DNA of 54,033 nucleotides from DASQGA01 sp035535315 (GTDB lineage: Bacteria > Actinomycetota > Thermoleophilia > Gaiellales > Gaiellaceae): positions 1-54,033 of the forward strand of contig DATLQD010000004.1 in NCBI GenBank assembly GCA_035535315.1, read 5' to 3'. Within the stretch, counting starts at the first letter, position 1; the number at the start of each line of letters is the position of its first letter. A model generated the notes under the pieces. It saw only the letters and a program-made list of their open reading frames with translations. It had not been told where the DNA came from and did not search any database. A program made the position numbers and the translations under genes. Of the stretch, positions 17,029 to 25,800 are shown one piece after another.

Positions 17029-18387
17029 TTACAGGTCGCGCAGGAAGCTTGGAGGCTCGAGAGGATCCTCGCTCCGGCCTGGCTCCATGGCCGCGCGAGG
17101 CGTGGGCCGCCTGCTCATCTTCCCGATTCCGGTGGCAACGACCGTAACCCAGACCTGACCCGTAAGCCGGGGGTCGATGGTGGCGCCGAAGATGATGTTC
17201 GTTTCCTCGGTGGCGGCTCCCCGAATCTCCTCCGCGGCCGCGTTGACCTCCTGGAGGGTGAGATCCTCGCCGCCGGCAATCGACAGGAGGATGCCCTTCG
17301 CCCCGACGATCTCGGTGTCGATCAGCGGCGACTGCAACGCCCGGGTCGCCGCTTCGGTCCCGCGGTTCTCGCCCGTTGCGAAGCCGATCCCCATGAGAGC
17401 CGAGCCCGCGTCGCTCATGATCGTTCGAACGTCGGCGAAGTCGAGGTTGATGAGCCCCGGCGTCGTGATCAGGTCGCAGATGCCCTGGACACCCTGCCTC
17501 AGGACGTCATCGGCGATCCGGAACGCGTCGAGCATCGATGTTGACCGGTCGAGCACCTCGAGCAGCCGGTCATTCGGAATCACGATGACGGTGTCGCAGA
17601 CGCCACGGAGCTCCTCCACTCCCGCGTCGGCCTGGCCGCGCCTGCGCGTCCCCTCGAATCGGAAAGGCATGGTGACGATCCCGACCGTAAGGGCGCCGAG
17701 CTCGCGAGAGATGCGCGCCACGACCGGAGCCGCGCCCGAGCCTGTGCCACCCCCCTCGCCCGCGGTCACGAAGACCATGTCGGAGCCGCGAAGGACGTGC
17801 TTGATCTGGTCGTACGCGTCCTCGGCCGACTTCCGGCCGACCTCGGGATCGGCACCCGAGCCGAGGCCCTGAGTCAGGTCGCGCCCGATGTGGAGTTTGA
17901 CGGGGGCGTCCGAGCTCCGGAGCTGCTGGATGTCCGTGTTCACGCCCACGAACTCGACCTGGGAGATGCCGGCCTCGATCATGCGGTTGACGGCGTTCAG
18001 CCCGCCGCCGCCGACGCCGACCACGCGAATGACAGCCAGGTACGCGGACGAGTCCGGTCGCGGCGCCCGATGGAGGCGCTGCGGGTCGGCCATCCTCGTG
18101 ACAGGTGGCTCGAGCCAGTTGTGCTCCCTCTCCTCGCGCGACGCCTGCTCCGGCTCGGACGCTGGAGCGGCCTGCGCCGCCCCACCTCGCTGCGCGGCAG
18201 ATGCCGGAGTCTCGGCAGGCTCCGAGGCGGTAGCGTCGGGTCCGGCGTGCTCGGCGGTCGGGAAATCCTCGCCGGGTGCACGCTCACGGCCGGGATCCTC
18301 GCGATCCGACTGCCGCTGGGCCGCTTCCGTCGCCTTGAAGAGCTCCGCGAGGGGGCCTTCTCTCATGCTAACTCGGCGTCGAGCCAT
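17029..18387 (-). CDS. ftsZ: Cell division protein FtsZ with long N-terminal extension
   Basis: This 452-residue tubulin homologue forms the division ring. The GTPase core begins near residue 116 (AYLAVIRVVGVGGGGLNAVN), with the tubulin signature GGGTGSG at 212-218 and the T7 loop NLDFADV at 314-320. The C-terminal tail is short and ends EPPSFLRDL, resembling the conserved peptide that binds FtsA, SepF or similar partners. The first 115 residues are unusual: a predicted helix (GPLAELFKATEAAQRQ), then an Ala/Glu/Pro-rich, probably disordered stretch. The ATG at 18387 is chosen because AAGGAGGTG lies 4 bases upstream; a second ATG at 18366 has none. It overlaps the parA 3' end by 20 bases. Confidence 0.95.
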   Translation of the reverse strand: MARRRVSMREGPLAELFKATEAAQRQSDREDPGRERAPGEDFPTAEHAGPDATASEPAETPASAAQRGGAAQAAPASEPEQASREEREHNWLEPPVTRMADPQRLHRAPRPDSSAYLAVIRVVGVGGGGLNAVNRMIEAGISQVEFVGVNTDIQQLRSSDAPVKLHIGRDLTQGLGSGADPEVGRKSAEDAYDQIKHVLRGSDMVFVTAGEGGGTGSGAAPVVARISRELGALTVGIVTMPFRFEGTRRRGQADAGVEELRGVCDTVIVIPNDRLLEVLDRSTSMLDAFRIADDVLRQGVQGICDLITTPGLINLDFADVRTIMSDAGSALMGIGFATGENRGTEAATRALQSPLIDTEIVGAKGILLSIAGGEDLTLQEVNAAAEEIRGAATEETNIIFGATIDPRLTGQVWVTVVATGIGKMSRRPTPRAAMEPGRSEDPLEPPSFLRDL

Positions 18388-19192
18388 TGAGCACCTCCTT
18401 GGCAAGGTCGCGGTAAGCCTTAGCGGCCGGGCCGGACGGGTCGTACTTGAGGACCGAGCTGCCCTGAACTGGCGCCTCGGCATAGCGGATGGTCTTCTTG
18501 ATCTTCGTGTCGAAGACGAGGTTGCCGAAGTTCTCCTTCAGCATCTCGACCGCCTCCTTCGCATGGAGCGTCCTTCCATCGAACATGGTCGGGAGGATGC
18601 CTCTGATCTCCACGGACGGATTCAGATTCTCGCGAATCATCTGCAGCGTTCCCTCGAGCTGCACGAGGCCGCGGAGAGACAAGTACTCGCACTGCACAGG
18701 AACGATCACGTGGTCCGACGCCGTCAGCGCGTTGATGGTCAGGAGACCGAGCGAGGGTGGGGTGTCGATCAAGATGTAGTCGTAGTCGTTCCGGACCGGC
18801 AGCAGCGCCTTCTGGAGCGCACGCTCTCGCCCGATCATGCTCGACAGGGCGAGCTCGGCACCTGCGAGATCGATCGACGAGACGGCGATGTCGACCTCCG
18901 CCTCGTGAATGACGTCTTTGATCGACAGCGAGTGCACGAGGACGTCGAACATGGAGCGGTCGACGGTGTCCGGATCCATCCCCTGGCTCATCGTGAGGTT
19001 CCCCTGGGGATCGAGGTCGACGGCGAGAACCCGGTGACCGAGCTCCTGGAAGGCAACGCCGAGGTTCAGGGTGGTCGTGGTCTTGGCCACGCCGCCCTTC
19101 TGGTTCGCAAACGAGATGACCTGTCCCAGCGTCACTCCTTGAGAGGCGGGCGCTCGCTTGCGCGAGCGCGACATAGTGTTCAGAAGGCTCAT
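18368..19192 (-). CDS. parA: ParA/Soj-type chromosome-partitioning ATPase
   Basis: This 274-residue deviant Walker-type ATPase has SFANQKGGVAKTTTTLNLG (signature Lys and P-loop, with Ala for the usual Gly before the second Lys), Walker A' VLAVDLDPQGNLT and Walker B YILIDTPPSLG. There is no C-terminal amphipathic helix as in MinD, so it is Soj-like: ATP-dependent DNA-bound dimers that position cargo with a ParB-type partner. No parB or parS is in the window. The ATG start has GGAAGG 6 bases upstream. It is co-transcribed with ftsZ, suggesting a link between DNA or cargo positioning and division. Confidence 0.92.
   Translation of the reverse strand: MSLLNTMSRSRKRAPASQGVTLGQVISFANQKGGVAKTTTTLNLGVAFQELGHRVLAVDLDPQGNLTMSQGMDPDTVDRSMFDVLVHSLSIKDVIHEAEVDIAVSSIDLAGAELALSSMIGRERALQKALLPVRNDYDYILIDTPPSLGLLTINALTASDHVIVPVQCEYLSLRGLVQLEGTLQMIRENLNPSVEIRGILPTMFDGRTLHAKEAVEMLKENFGNLVFDTKIKKTIRYAEAPVQGSSVLKYDPSGPAAKAYRDLAKEVLNGSTPS
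18392..18400 (-). promoter_or_regulatory. Shine-Dalgarno AAGGAGGTG that fixes the ftsZ start
   Basis: A near-perfect anti-16S match inside the last codons of parA, 4 bases before the ATG at 18387. It makes this, and not the ATG at 18366, the likely start. Confidence 0.75.
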
Positions 19193-19213
19193 CCGGAGCC
19201 TTCCTTTCGGGTC

Positions 19214-19243
19214 AGGCTAGCACAATCCTTCCACGCCAAATAA
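19214..19243 (-). promoter_or_regulatory. Possible promoter of parA-ftsZ
   Basis: A -10 candidate TAGCCT (19214-19219), inside TGTGCTAGCCT, lies 18 bases from a weak -35 TTATTT (19238-19243). It would give a short leader ending in the GGAAGG ribosome site of parA. Confidence 0.35.
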
Positions 19244-19267
19244 CGCGGATTCCCGCATGAAGTAAGG

Positions 19268-19282
19268 CGACGGAACCCGTCG
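19268..19282 (-). terminator. Possible terminator after speB-like gene
   Basis: A perfect 6-bp hairpin, CGACGG-AAC-CCGTCG, lies 27 bases past the ureohydrolase stop. On the minus strand it is followed by CCTTACTT. The stem is short. Confidence 0.35.
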
Positions 19283-19308
19283 GGACTCCCTCGCCTGTCT
19301 CCAAACTC

Positions 19309-20253
19309 TCAGGGCTGCCGCCGCAGGGCCAGCAACGAGAGCATCTCGAAGCACGCGTTCGCCGCCACGAATGCCGTCTGCCCGGCAGGGTCGAACGGCG
19401 GCGAGACCTCGACGCAGTCGAAGGCCCGAAAGTCGAGTCCGGCAAGCGAGCGGACGTAGGTCAGAGCTTCCCGGCTCGACGGCCCTCCCACCTCGGGCGT
19501 CCCGGTCCCGGGCGCGTACGCCGGGTCGACGAAGTCGATGTCGAAGCTCAGGAAGCACGGAGCGTCTCCGACGCGATTTCGAACCCGCTGCGAGAACCCT
19601 GCCGGCCCGAGGGCCGCCAGCTCTTCGTAGGTGAGAGCGTCGATACCGAGCTCGACCGGGTACCCAGCCTCCTCGGCCGAGCCGAGCGAGCCGCGCAGGC
19701 CGGCCTGAATCGACCGGGACGGATCGACCAGCCCCTCCTCGACCGCACGCCGAACGACGCTCCCATGGAAGAGCTTTTGCCCGAAGTACTCGTCCCAGAG
19801 GTCGTGATGCGAGTCGAGCTGGATCAGCGCGAGCGGTCCGTGCTTCCGCGCCAAGGCCCTCAGCTCGGCCAGGAGAACAGTGTGATCACCGCCTAGGCAC
19901 AGCGTCGTGACGCCCGCGTCGACCACCTCGGCGAGCGCGCGCTCCGACCGCTCGAGGGAATCTGCTGTCGAGCCCGGGACGGTTGGAACATCCCCGTAGT
20001 CGACGAGCGAGAGCCGCTCAACGACATCGACTCCGAGCAATGGGTTGAAGTTGCGGAGCATGACCGAGGCCGACCGGATTCCCTCCGGGCCGAACCGTGC
20101 CCCCGACCGGTAGACGACCGCGCCGTCGGTCGGGATACCTACGATCGCGACGTCCACTCCCTCGAGATCGCGCACGTGCGGCAAGCGCATGAAGGTGCGA
20201 GGGCCCGAGAACCGCGGCGTCTCGAAGGCGTCCGGCGGTCCGTACCTCGGCAT
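19309..20253 (-). CDS. speB: Agmatinase/arginase family ureohydrolase
   Basis: This 314-residue protein has all the manganese-ligand blocks of ureohydrolases: GGDHT (about residues 122-126), DSHHDLWDEYF and SFDIDFVDPAYAPGTGTPE. These enzymes hydrolyse a guanidinium group, usually agmatine to putrescine plus urea. The second block has Ser-His where most agmatinases have Ala-His, so another guanidino substrate is possible. The ATG start has TAGAAT 8 bases upstream. It is followed by parA on the same strand after 116 bases. Confidence 0.88.
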   Translation of the reverse strand: MPRYGPPDAFETPRFSGPRTFMRLPHVRDLEGVDVAIVGIPTDGAVVYRSGARFGPEGIRSASVMLRNFNPLLGVDVVERLSLVDYGDVPTVPGSTADSLERSERALAEVVDAGVTTLCLGGDHTVLLAELRALARKHGPLALIQLDSHHDLWDEYFGQKLFHGSVVRRAVEEGLVDPSRSIQAGLRGSLGSAEEAGYPVELGIDALTYEELAALGPAGFSQRVRNRVGDAPCFLSFDIDFVDPAYAPGTGTPEVGGPSSREALTYVRSLAGLDFRAFDCVEVSPPFDPAGQTAFVAANACFEMLSLLALRRQP

Positions 20254-20261
20254 GCGGGCCG

Positions 20262-20267
20262 ATTCTA
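20262..20267 (-). promoter_or_regulatory. -10 element TAGAAT for the speB-like gene
   Basis: TAGAAT lies 8 bases before the ATG at 20253, overlapping the 3' end of the upstream small gene. Confidence 0.5.
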
Positions 20268-20489
20268 TGCCACGGGCGCCTCCGTCCCTCGGCGCTCCCG
20301 GAGCACTGCACGGCAGCGGTCGACTGCGCGCTCAGCGCCCTCCGTCCCGGCGCCCTCCGCACGGATCCACGACTCAGCGTCGGAGAGAAGCCCACGGACC
20401 TCCCCGAGCAGCACCGGCGAGGCCGCGCCCGCCGCACGCAGGGCATCGATCCGATCAAGGCGTACCAGCACGCGTGCCGCTTCATCCAT
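20265..20489 (-). CDS. Small conserved hypothetical protein (74 aa)
   Basis: The ATG at 20489 gives 74 residues, mostly helix: DEAARVLVRLDRIDALRAAG, a hinge, LLGEVRGLLSDAESWIRAEG, and a basic C-terminal helix. TACTTT lies 6 bases upstream, the same geometry as at many other starts here, which argues that it is expressed. Similar short helical proteins are annotated as hypothetical; no function can be given. Confidence 0.6.
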   Translation of the reverse strand: MDEAARVLVRLDRIDALRAAGAASPVLLGEVRGLLSDAESWIRAEGAGTEGAERAVDRCRAVLRERRGTEAPVA

Positions 20490-20495
20490 ATGTCG

Positions 20496-20501
20496 AAAGT
20501 A
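20496..20501 (-). promoter_or_regulatory. -10 element TACTTT for the 74-residue gene
   Basis: TACTTT lies 6 bases before the ATG at 20489. Confidence 0.45.
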
Positions 20502-20533
20502 GTCGGGGAAAGCGCACGAGTGGCGCATCGGGT

Positions 20534-20554
20534 GAGCCGCATTTGCGGCGGCTC
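20534..20554 (-). terminator. Possible hairpin after the lhr-nei operon
   Basis: A perfect 7-bp stem, GAGCCGC/GCGGCTC, with a 7-base loop lies 26 bases after the stop of the 58-residue membrane protein gene. There is no T run. Confidence 0.35.
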
Positions 20555-20579
20555 TCAGACGGAACGCGGCCAAGCCCTC

Positions 20580-20756
20580 CTAGGCGTCGAGTCTCCGGCA
20601 CTCGCGCCAGTAGGCAAATGCCACGAGCGCGATCCCGACCACGGCCACCGAAACCGTAATCCAGCTCGGCTGCAGGATGGGCAAGAGAATCCCGAAGGCG
20701 CCCGCGAGCAGGAGGAGCCGGCAGCGGCGGAGCCGGAGCAGCTCACTCCGGTTCAT
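20580..20756 (-). CDS. Small two-helix membrane protein (58 aa)
   Basis: An ATG at 20756 overlaps the stop of the upstream gene (ATGA), and the frame runs 58 codons to TAG. The protein has a basic start (NRSELLRLRRCR), a hydrophobic segment LLLLAGAFGILLPIL, a short turn, a second segment VSVAVVGIALVAFAYW, and a charged tail RECRRLDA. It looks like a hairpin membrane protein. The 4-base overlap is strong evidence of translation. Function unknown. Confidence 0.65.
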   Translation of the reverse strand: MNRSELLRLRRCRLLLLAGAFGILLPILQPSWITVSVAVVGIALVAFAYWRECRRLDA

Positions 20757-22015
20757 CCCGTTGCGACCACCCTTGCGGCGGTCGTCTGCGGCCGTGGCCG
20801 AACGCCAAGCAGCGCCTCGTCGAGCGCAGCGACGAGGGCGGGTCGGGAGTCGTGCAGGATCGTCTCGACCAGCGCCCGGCGCACCGCTTCCTCGGCCCGT
20901 GCGCCTGGACCGTCGCCGTCGACAAGCGCACGCAGAGACGCGAGGAGCTCACCACGCTCGCGAGCGTTGTCCCCGAGCAGCACCGCGGCTCGCATCGCCG
21001 CCGCCCACGGGCCCTCGTCACAGCCGAGGAGCGTGGTCAGCGCCTCACGCAGCTCATCCGCCCGGACAGGGCCCTGCTGGAAGAGCGCGAGCTCCCACCG
21101 ATCCAGCGCCTCGAGGATCTCCGAATCGCTCGGCACCGCCGCGAGCCGTTCCTGCAGGCTGACTACGAGACGTGCCCGGAAGGGGTCGAGCCGGGTCGCC
21201 TCGCCCGGTGGCATCTGAGCTGCCAGGGCAGGAACCGGCCGAACACCATACGGACGCCAGTCGAGGCGTTCGAAGATCACGGGCCCCGCCGAGATTGCCC
21301 CCGGCGTTGCGAGCCGAAGCGCCGTGACCGCCCGGGAGATCTCCAGTGGGGCGTCGGGAACGCGGCAGGCTGTCCCCTCCAGCTCGGCCTCGAGCTCGAG
21401 CACGAGCGTCCGGTCTACCTCCCGCCCGAAGTCGCGCGGCAAGAGACGACCCGCCTCCGGCCAGGTCGAGGCGAGCTCGCCGGCCGCGGCGGGACGCACC
21501 GTCATCCCTCGACCCAGCTCGATTGCGCCCCCCGCGGTCAGGCCGACGAGCGGAGCAAGAGCGCCGTAGAGCCGCCGTTCGCCGAAGAGCGAGGCCTCCA
21601 GCTTGGCGTACGCATGCTCGAAGGCTGAGTCCTCCCAATCGAAGCCGCCACATGCCTCCGCGGTCGCGACGAGCAGCGGTACCAGGATGGTGCGCGTGAG
21701 GGCCTCGTCCTCCCCGACCCGCTCGCCGGCGTGGGCTTGCGCGAAGATCCCGGCTGCCGGCTCGTCCTTCAAGACGGTGAGTGCATCGCGTGCGTCCTCA
21801 CGGCGTGCCAGCCGCTCGGCGCGCGACTCTACGAACGCACCGACCAGCGGCCGGTACTCGTAGAGCGTCGGCCGGTTCGGCGTCGCGTGCTCCTCGAGTG
21901 CGATCGGAACGTCGGCTCCCTGCTCGAGCTCGAGCCCTAGCTCGAAGAACGCGCCGAGGCAGAATCCGCGAAGGGTGTGGAGCAGGGCAGGGGAGCGGGG
22001 AACGGACGTGGCCAC
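20753..22015 (-). CDS. Conserved hypothetical protein (420 aa)
   Basis: I do not recognise a domain. The sequence is a soluble, Ala/Leu/Glu-rich, mostly helical protein with no signal peptide or metal motif. Distinct segments are TLYEYRPLVGAFVESRAERLARRED, ACGGFDWEDSAFEHAY and DWRPYGVRPVPALAAQMPPGEATRLDPFRA. The GTG at 22015 is preceded at 6 bases by TAACTC. It begins 9 bases after nei in the same direction and overlaps the 58-residue membrane protein gene, so it belongs to the lhr-nei run and could have a repair- or envelope-linked role. Confidence 0.8.
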   Translation of the reverse strand: MATSVPRSPALLHTLRGFCLGAFFELGLELEQGADVPIALEEHATPNRPTLYEYRPLVGAFVESRAERLARREDARDALTVLKDEPAAGIFAQAHAGERVGEDEALTRTILVPLLVATAEACGGFDWEDSAFEHAYAKLEASLFGERRLYGALAPLVGLTAGGAIELGRGMTVRPAAAGELASTWPEAGRLLPRDFGREVDRTLVLELEAELEGTACRVPDAPLEISRAVTALRLATPGAISAGPVIFERLDWRPYGVRPVPALAAQMPPGEATRLDPFRARLVVSLQERLAAVPSDSEILEALDRWELALFQQGPVRADELREALTTLLGCDEGPWAAAMRAAVLLGDNARERGELLASLRALVDGDGPGARAEEAVRRALVETILHDSRPALVAALDEALLGVRPRPQTTAARVVATG

Positions 22016-22024
22016 CGCCCGGAG

Positions 22025-22777
22025 TTACGCGCTGGTCCTGCCCGTTCCTGCCTGGCAGCCTGCACACCAGTATGCCGTTCGCGCCGTTTCACCCTGGGGC
22101 TGGGCGCGGATCGGCTGGCCACACCGGCGGCAAGGCCGCCCCACCCGGCGGTAGGTCGCCCGCCCTTGCCCGGGGGCCTGCATCACTCCGGCCGCAGCCT
22201 CAAGGACGCCCCGGAGCTCGTCGTCCGAGAGGGAGCGAAGCGGCGTCCATGGGGAAAGCCGCGCCAGCCAGAGGGCCTCGGCCTTCCACATGTTCCCGAT
22301 CCCCGCGACGAGCCGCTGATCGAGGATCGCCTCCCCGATCTCTCGGCCCTGGTCCGTCGCCCGCAGCCGCTCGACCATCCCGTCCACATCGGGCGGCGCG
22401 TCCATGATGTCCGGGCCGAGCCGTCGAATGGGCACGGGCGTCCTCGACCTGAGCTCGAGCACCGGACCGTTCCACTGGACGGCCTTCCACTCGTCCCCGC
22501 AGAGGACGAGCCACGGCCGCCCGGTCAGCTTCTCCTCCGCACGCCGGACGTGCCACCGCCCCTTCATCCGCAGGTGGCTCCGAAGGACAAGCCCGCCCTC
22601 GAACGTGAGAAGGAGGTTCTTGCCGACCGCCTCGACTCGCTCCAGCCGTTTTCCATCCAACCGGTGGGCGAGCCCCAGGAGCGCTGCCCGCGGATGCGGC
22701 GTCTCGACGGAGACGACCTGCCCCTCGAGGACGCGAACGCGGTCGGCCGCGCGACGAAGACTGTCTCCCTCCGGCAT
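22025..22777 (-). CDS. nei: Fpg/Nei family DNA glycosylase/AP lyase (endonuclease VIII-like)
   Basis: This 250-residue bifunctional glycosylase starts PEGDSLRRAADRVR, with the catalytic Pro2 and Glu3 after Met removal. The beta-hairpin Lys lies in VGKNLLL, LRMKGRW follows, and the H2TH region is LDQRLVAGIGNMWKAEALW. The zinc finger is CRRCGQPI plus WCAGCQ near residues 217-243. It excises oxidised pyrimidines and cleaves the abasic site. In Mycobacterium tuberculosis nei2 and lhr are also neighbours, matching the order here. It begins 33 bases after lhr. Confidence 0.92.
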   Translation of the reverse strand: MPEGDSLRRAADRVRVLEGQVVSVETPHPRAALLGLAHRLDGKRLERVEAVGKNLLLTFEGGLVLRSHLRMKGRWHVRRAEEKLTGRPWLVLCGDEWKAVQWNGPVLELRSRTPVPIRRLGPDIMDAPPDVDGMVERLRATDQGREIGEAILDQRLVAGIGNMWKAEALWLARLSPWTPLRSLSDDELRGVLEAAAGVMQAPGQGRATYRRVGRPCRRCGQPIRAQPQGETARTAYWCAGCQAGTGRTSA

Positions 22778-22810
22778 ATCTCTGAGGACCCTCGCTCGGC
22801 TGGGCTCGAT

Positions 22811-25800
22811 TTAGGCTCTGAGGACGGCGCGCCGCGGACCGGCGAGAAACCCGGCCTCGACGAGTAGTGGCATGACCTCGGTCTCGGCGACTGGACGGCC
22901 GTCAAAACGCTCGACCGCGAGCCGCTTCAGCCCTGTCTTGCGCGCGTGAGCAACGAGCGCCGCGAGCGCGTCGCGAAGCCAGTCCTCCTCGGGGTCTCGA
23001 AGCGGGACAATCGTACGGCCGCCGCGCTCAACGAAAAGCGCCGCTTCGCCTCCGAGCAAGACGACGTAGGCACCGGCCACGCGGGCAGCGCGCGAGCCGG
23101 CACGCCGCGGCCATGGCACGGCCCCGCCATACGGCTGAGCCGGGTCGGCCGCGGCGAGGACGAGTGCGTCCGTTCCCGCGCTCGTGTCCCGGAGCCGCTC
23201 GACTGCGCCGGGGAGTGCGAACTGAGCTCCTCCCAGACCCTCGACGAAGTAGCCGCGGCGGCATACACCCAGGGTCTCGAGCTTTCGGAGCTCCTGGTAG
23301 ACCGCGCCATAACCGCCCGGCACTCCCTCGGCCCGAACCCCGTCGCGGGTGACCACACCTTGCCGCTCGAGCAAGAGCTCGGCGAGCGCGCGTGGCTCAG
23401 GCGCCCCTGGGAAGAGTCCTTCGGTCGTAGACCAGCGTCCCTGCGTTGCAGTGATGGCGTTCGCGCGGTTTCGGGAGAATCGCCGCGGCCGTCGCTCCGC
23501 CCGGGGAGCACGGAAGCGGCGTTCGGCCCGCAGAGGCTGCCAGGCGTCGTTCGTGATCTCCCCAGCCCAGACGAGATCCCAGAGCGCCGGCAGGGCGCTC
23601 TCCGCTTCGAGCCCTGCTTCACGGACGAGGTCGAACCAAAAGAGGGCACCGCCGGCCAGAGCCGAACGAATCGCATCGTGCGCCGGATCCGTCGGCGGCG
23701 GCAGCGCGGCCGGGCGTCCGAGGACCGGGGCGTCCTCACGGAAGAAGAGCGCCACGCGCTCGAGCCCGGCTCCGACCCACACCACCTCACCGGACGCGCA
23801 GAGCTGGTCGAGCTGAGCAGGCTGAAAGGCGGGCACCCGGCGCGGAAGCACATCACGCTCCCACAGGCCGACCGGAAGCGAGAGGCCTTGCAGCGGCACG
23901 AGCGCTTCCCGGAGCGGCGCCCTTCGGTCGACGCCCTGCCACGCAGGCAGGAAGCGTCCAAGAGCGGACTGGTCGGTCGGCTCGACCTGCTTTCTGAGCG
24001 CGGCAAGGCTCGCCCGGCGCAGCCGCCGGAGCACGTCAGGGTCACACCATTCCCGCTCGCTCCCACCTGGGCGAAGCTCGCCCCGAACGAGGCGCCCCTC
24101 GCGCTCCAGGCTGGTCAACTCCGGTTCGACCCGCTCGAGGGGGAGCGCGAACCGTGCCGCCGTCTCCGCACTCGTGAAAGGGCCACGACCGCGGGCGTAG
24201 CGGACGAGAAGAAAGCGAAGAGGCGCCTCGCCGGCTTCCAGGAAGGTATCCGGAAGGCCCGAGGGAGGCATCGAGCCCACCGCGTCTCGGTAACGACCGG
24301 CGTCCTCGGCTGCAATCAGGCGCTCCGCACCGCCCACTCTCACCCGCACCGCCCGGCGCTCCTCGACGAGGGGTGTTGCGAGCTCCTCCCGGTACTCGCC
24401 CGGCGCGAGGTCGCCGCGGCGGAGGAGCAGGTCGTGGAGCGCATCCGGCGAGCGCGGAGAGCCTCGGAGCTCCCCCTCGACTTGCTCGAGCGCTCGCGGG
24501 TCCAGCAGGTCGCGCAGCTCTTCCTGCCCAAGAAGCTCCTTCAGGAGGTCACGGTCGAGTGCGAGGGCCTGGGCGCGGCGCTCCGCGAGAGGCGTGTCGT
24601 CCTCGTACATGTAGGTCGCCACGTAGTCGAAGAGGAGCGACGAGGCGAAGGGCGAGGCCCGGGGAGTCTCCACATCGACGACATCGATCCGCCTCGACTG
24701 CAGCTCCCCGAGCACGGAGCGGAGCGACGGCAGGTCGAAGACGTCCTGCAGACACTCCCGGAAGGTCTCGAGTATGACCGGGAAGTCGGCGTAGCGGCGC
24801 GCCACTTGCAGCAGTGCCTGAGCCTTGAGTCGCTGCTGCCACAGCGGCGTTCGCTGCCCCGGGCGGCGGCGCGGGATGAGAAGCGCCCGCGCGGCGTTCT
24901 CGCGAAAGCGCGCGCCGAAGAGCGCTGTTCCCCCGAGCTCAGCGACGACGAGCTCTTCGAGCTCGCCGGGGTCGATCATGAGATCTGCGGTCGCCGGCGG
25001 GGCGTCGGCGTCCGGCAAGTGCAGCGCGATGCCGTCGTCGGACCAGATCGAGTTGACCTCGAGCCCGAGTGTGTCCCGCAAACGCGCGACCAGAGCGAGC
25101 GACCAGGGGGCGTGCACCCGGCCACCGAATGGCGTCAGAAGGCAGAGGCGCCAGTCCCCGATCTCGTCCCGAAAGCGCTCGACGACGATCGTGCGGTCGG
25201 AGGGGATCGCTGAGGTCGCCGCTTCCTGTTCCCGAAGAAAGGTCAAGAGGTTCACCGCCGCCCGGTCGTCGAGGGCGTGCTCGCCGGTGAGTCGCGCGGT
25301 GGCTGCCTCGTCGTCGAGGGCTACGAGCTTGCGAGCGGTGCGGCCGATCTCGCGTCCGAGCTCGAAGGGCCGGCCGATGCCCTCCCCCTTCCAGAAAGGG
25401 ACGACCCCGGGGATTCCCGGTGCGGGGGAGACGAGCACGCGATCGCGCGTGATCTCCTCGATCCTCCAGGTCGACGCACCGAGAAGAAACGTCTGCCCTT
25501 GACGGGCTTCGTACACCATCTCCTCGTCGAGCTCGCCGACGCGTCCGCCCCCCTCGACGAGGTACACCCCGAAGAGCCCGCGATCAGGGATCGTGCCGGC
25601 GTTGGTGACTGCCAGGCGGCGCGCGCCCTCCCGCGCCCGGACGAGCCCGCCCACCCGGTCCCAGACGATCCTGGGGCGGAGCTCTGAAAACTCCTCCGAC
25701 GGATAGCGCCCCGCCAGCATGTCAAGGACGTTCTCGAGCTGCTGCCGAGACAGGTCGCGGAAGGGATAGGCGGCCCGGACGAGGTCGTGGAGGTCGTCGA

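Noticed and set aside
22946..25213. A 755-codon plus-strand frame inside lhr
   Set aside because: It is the antisense shadow of the Lhr C-terminal domain, with no recognisable domains.
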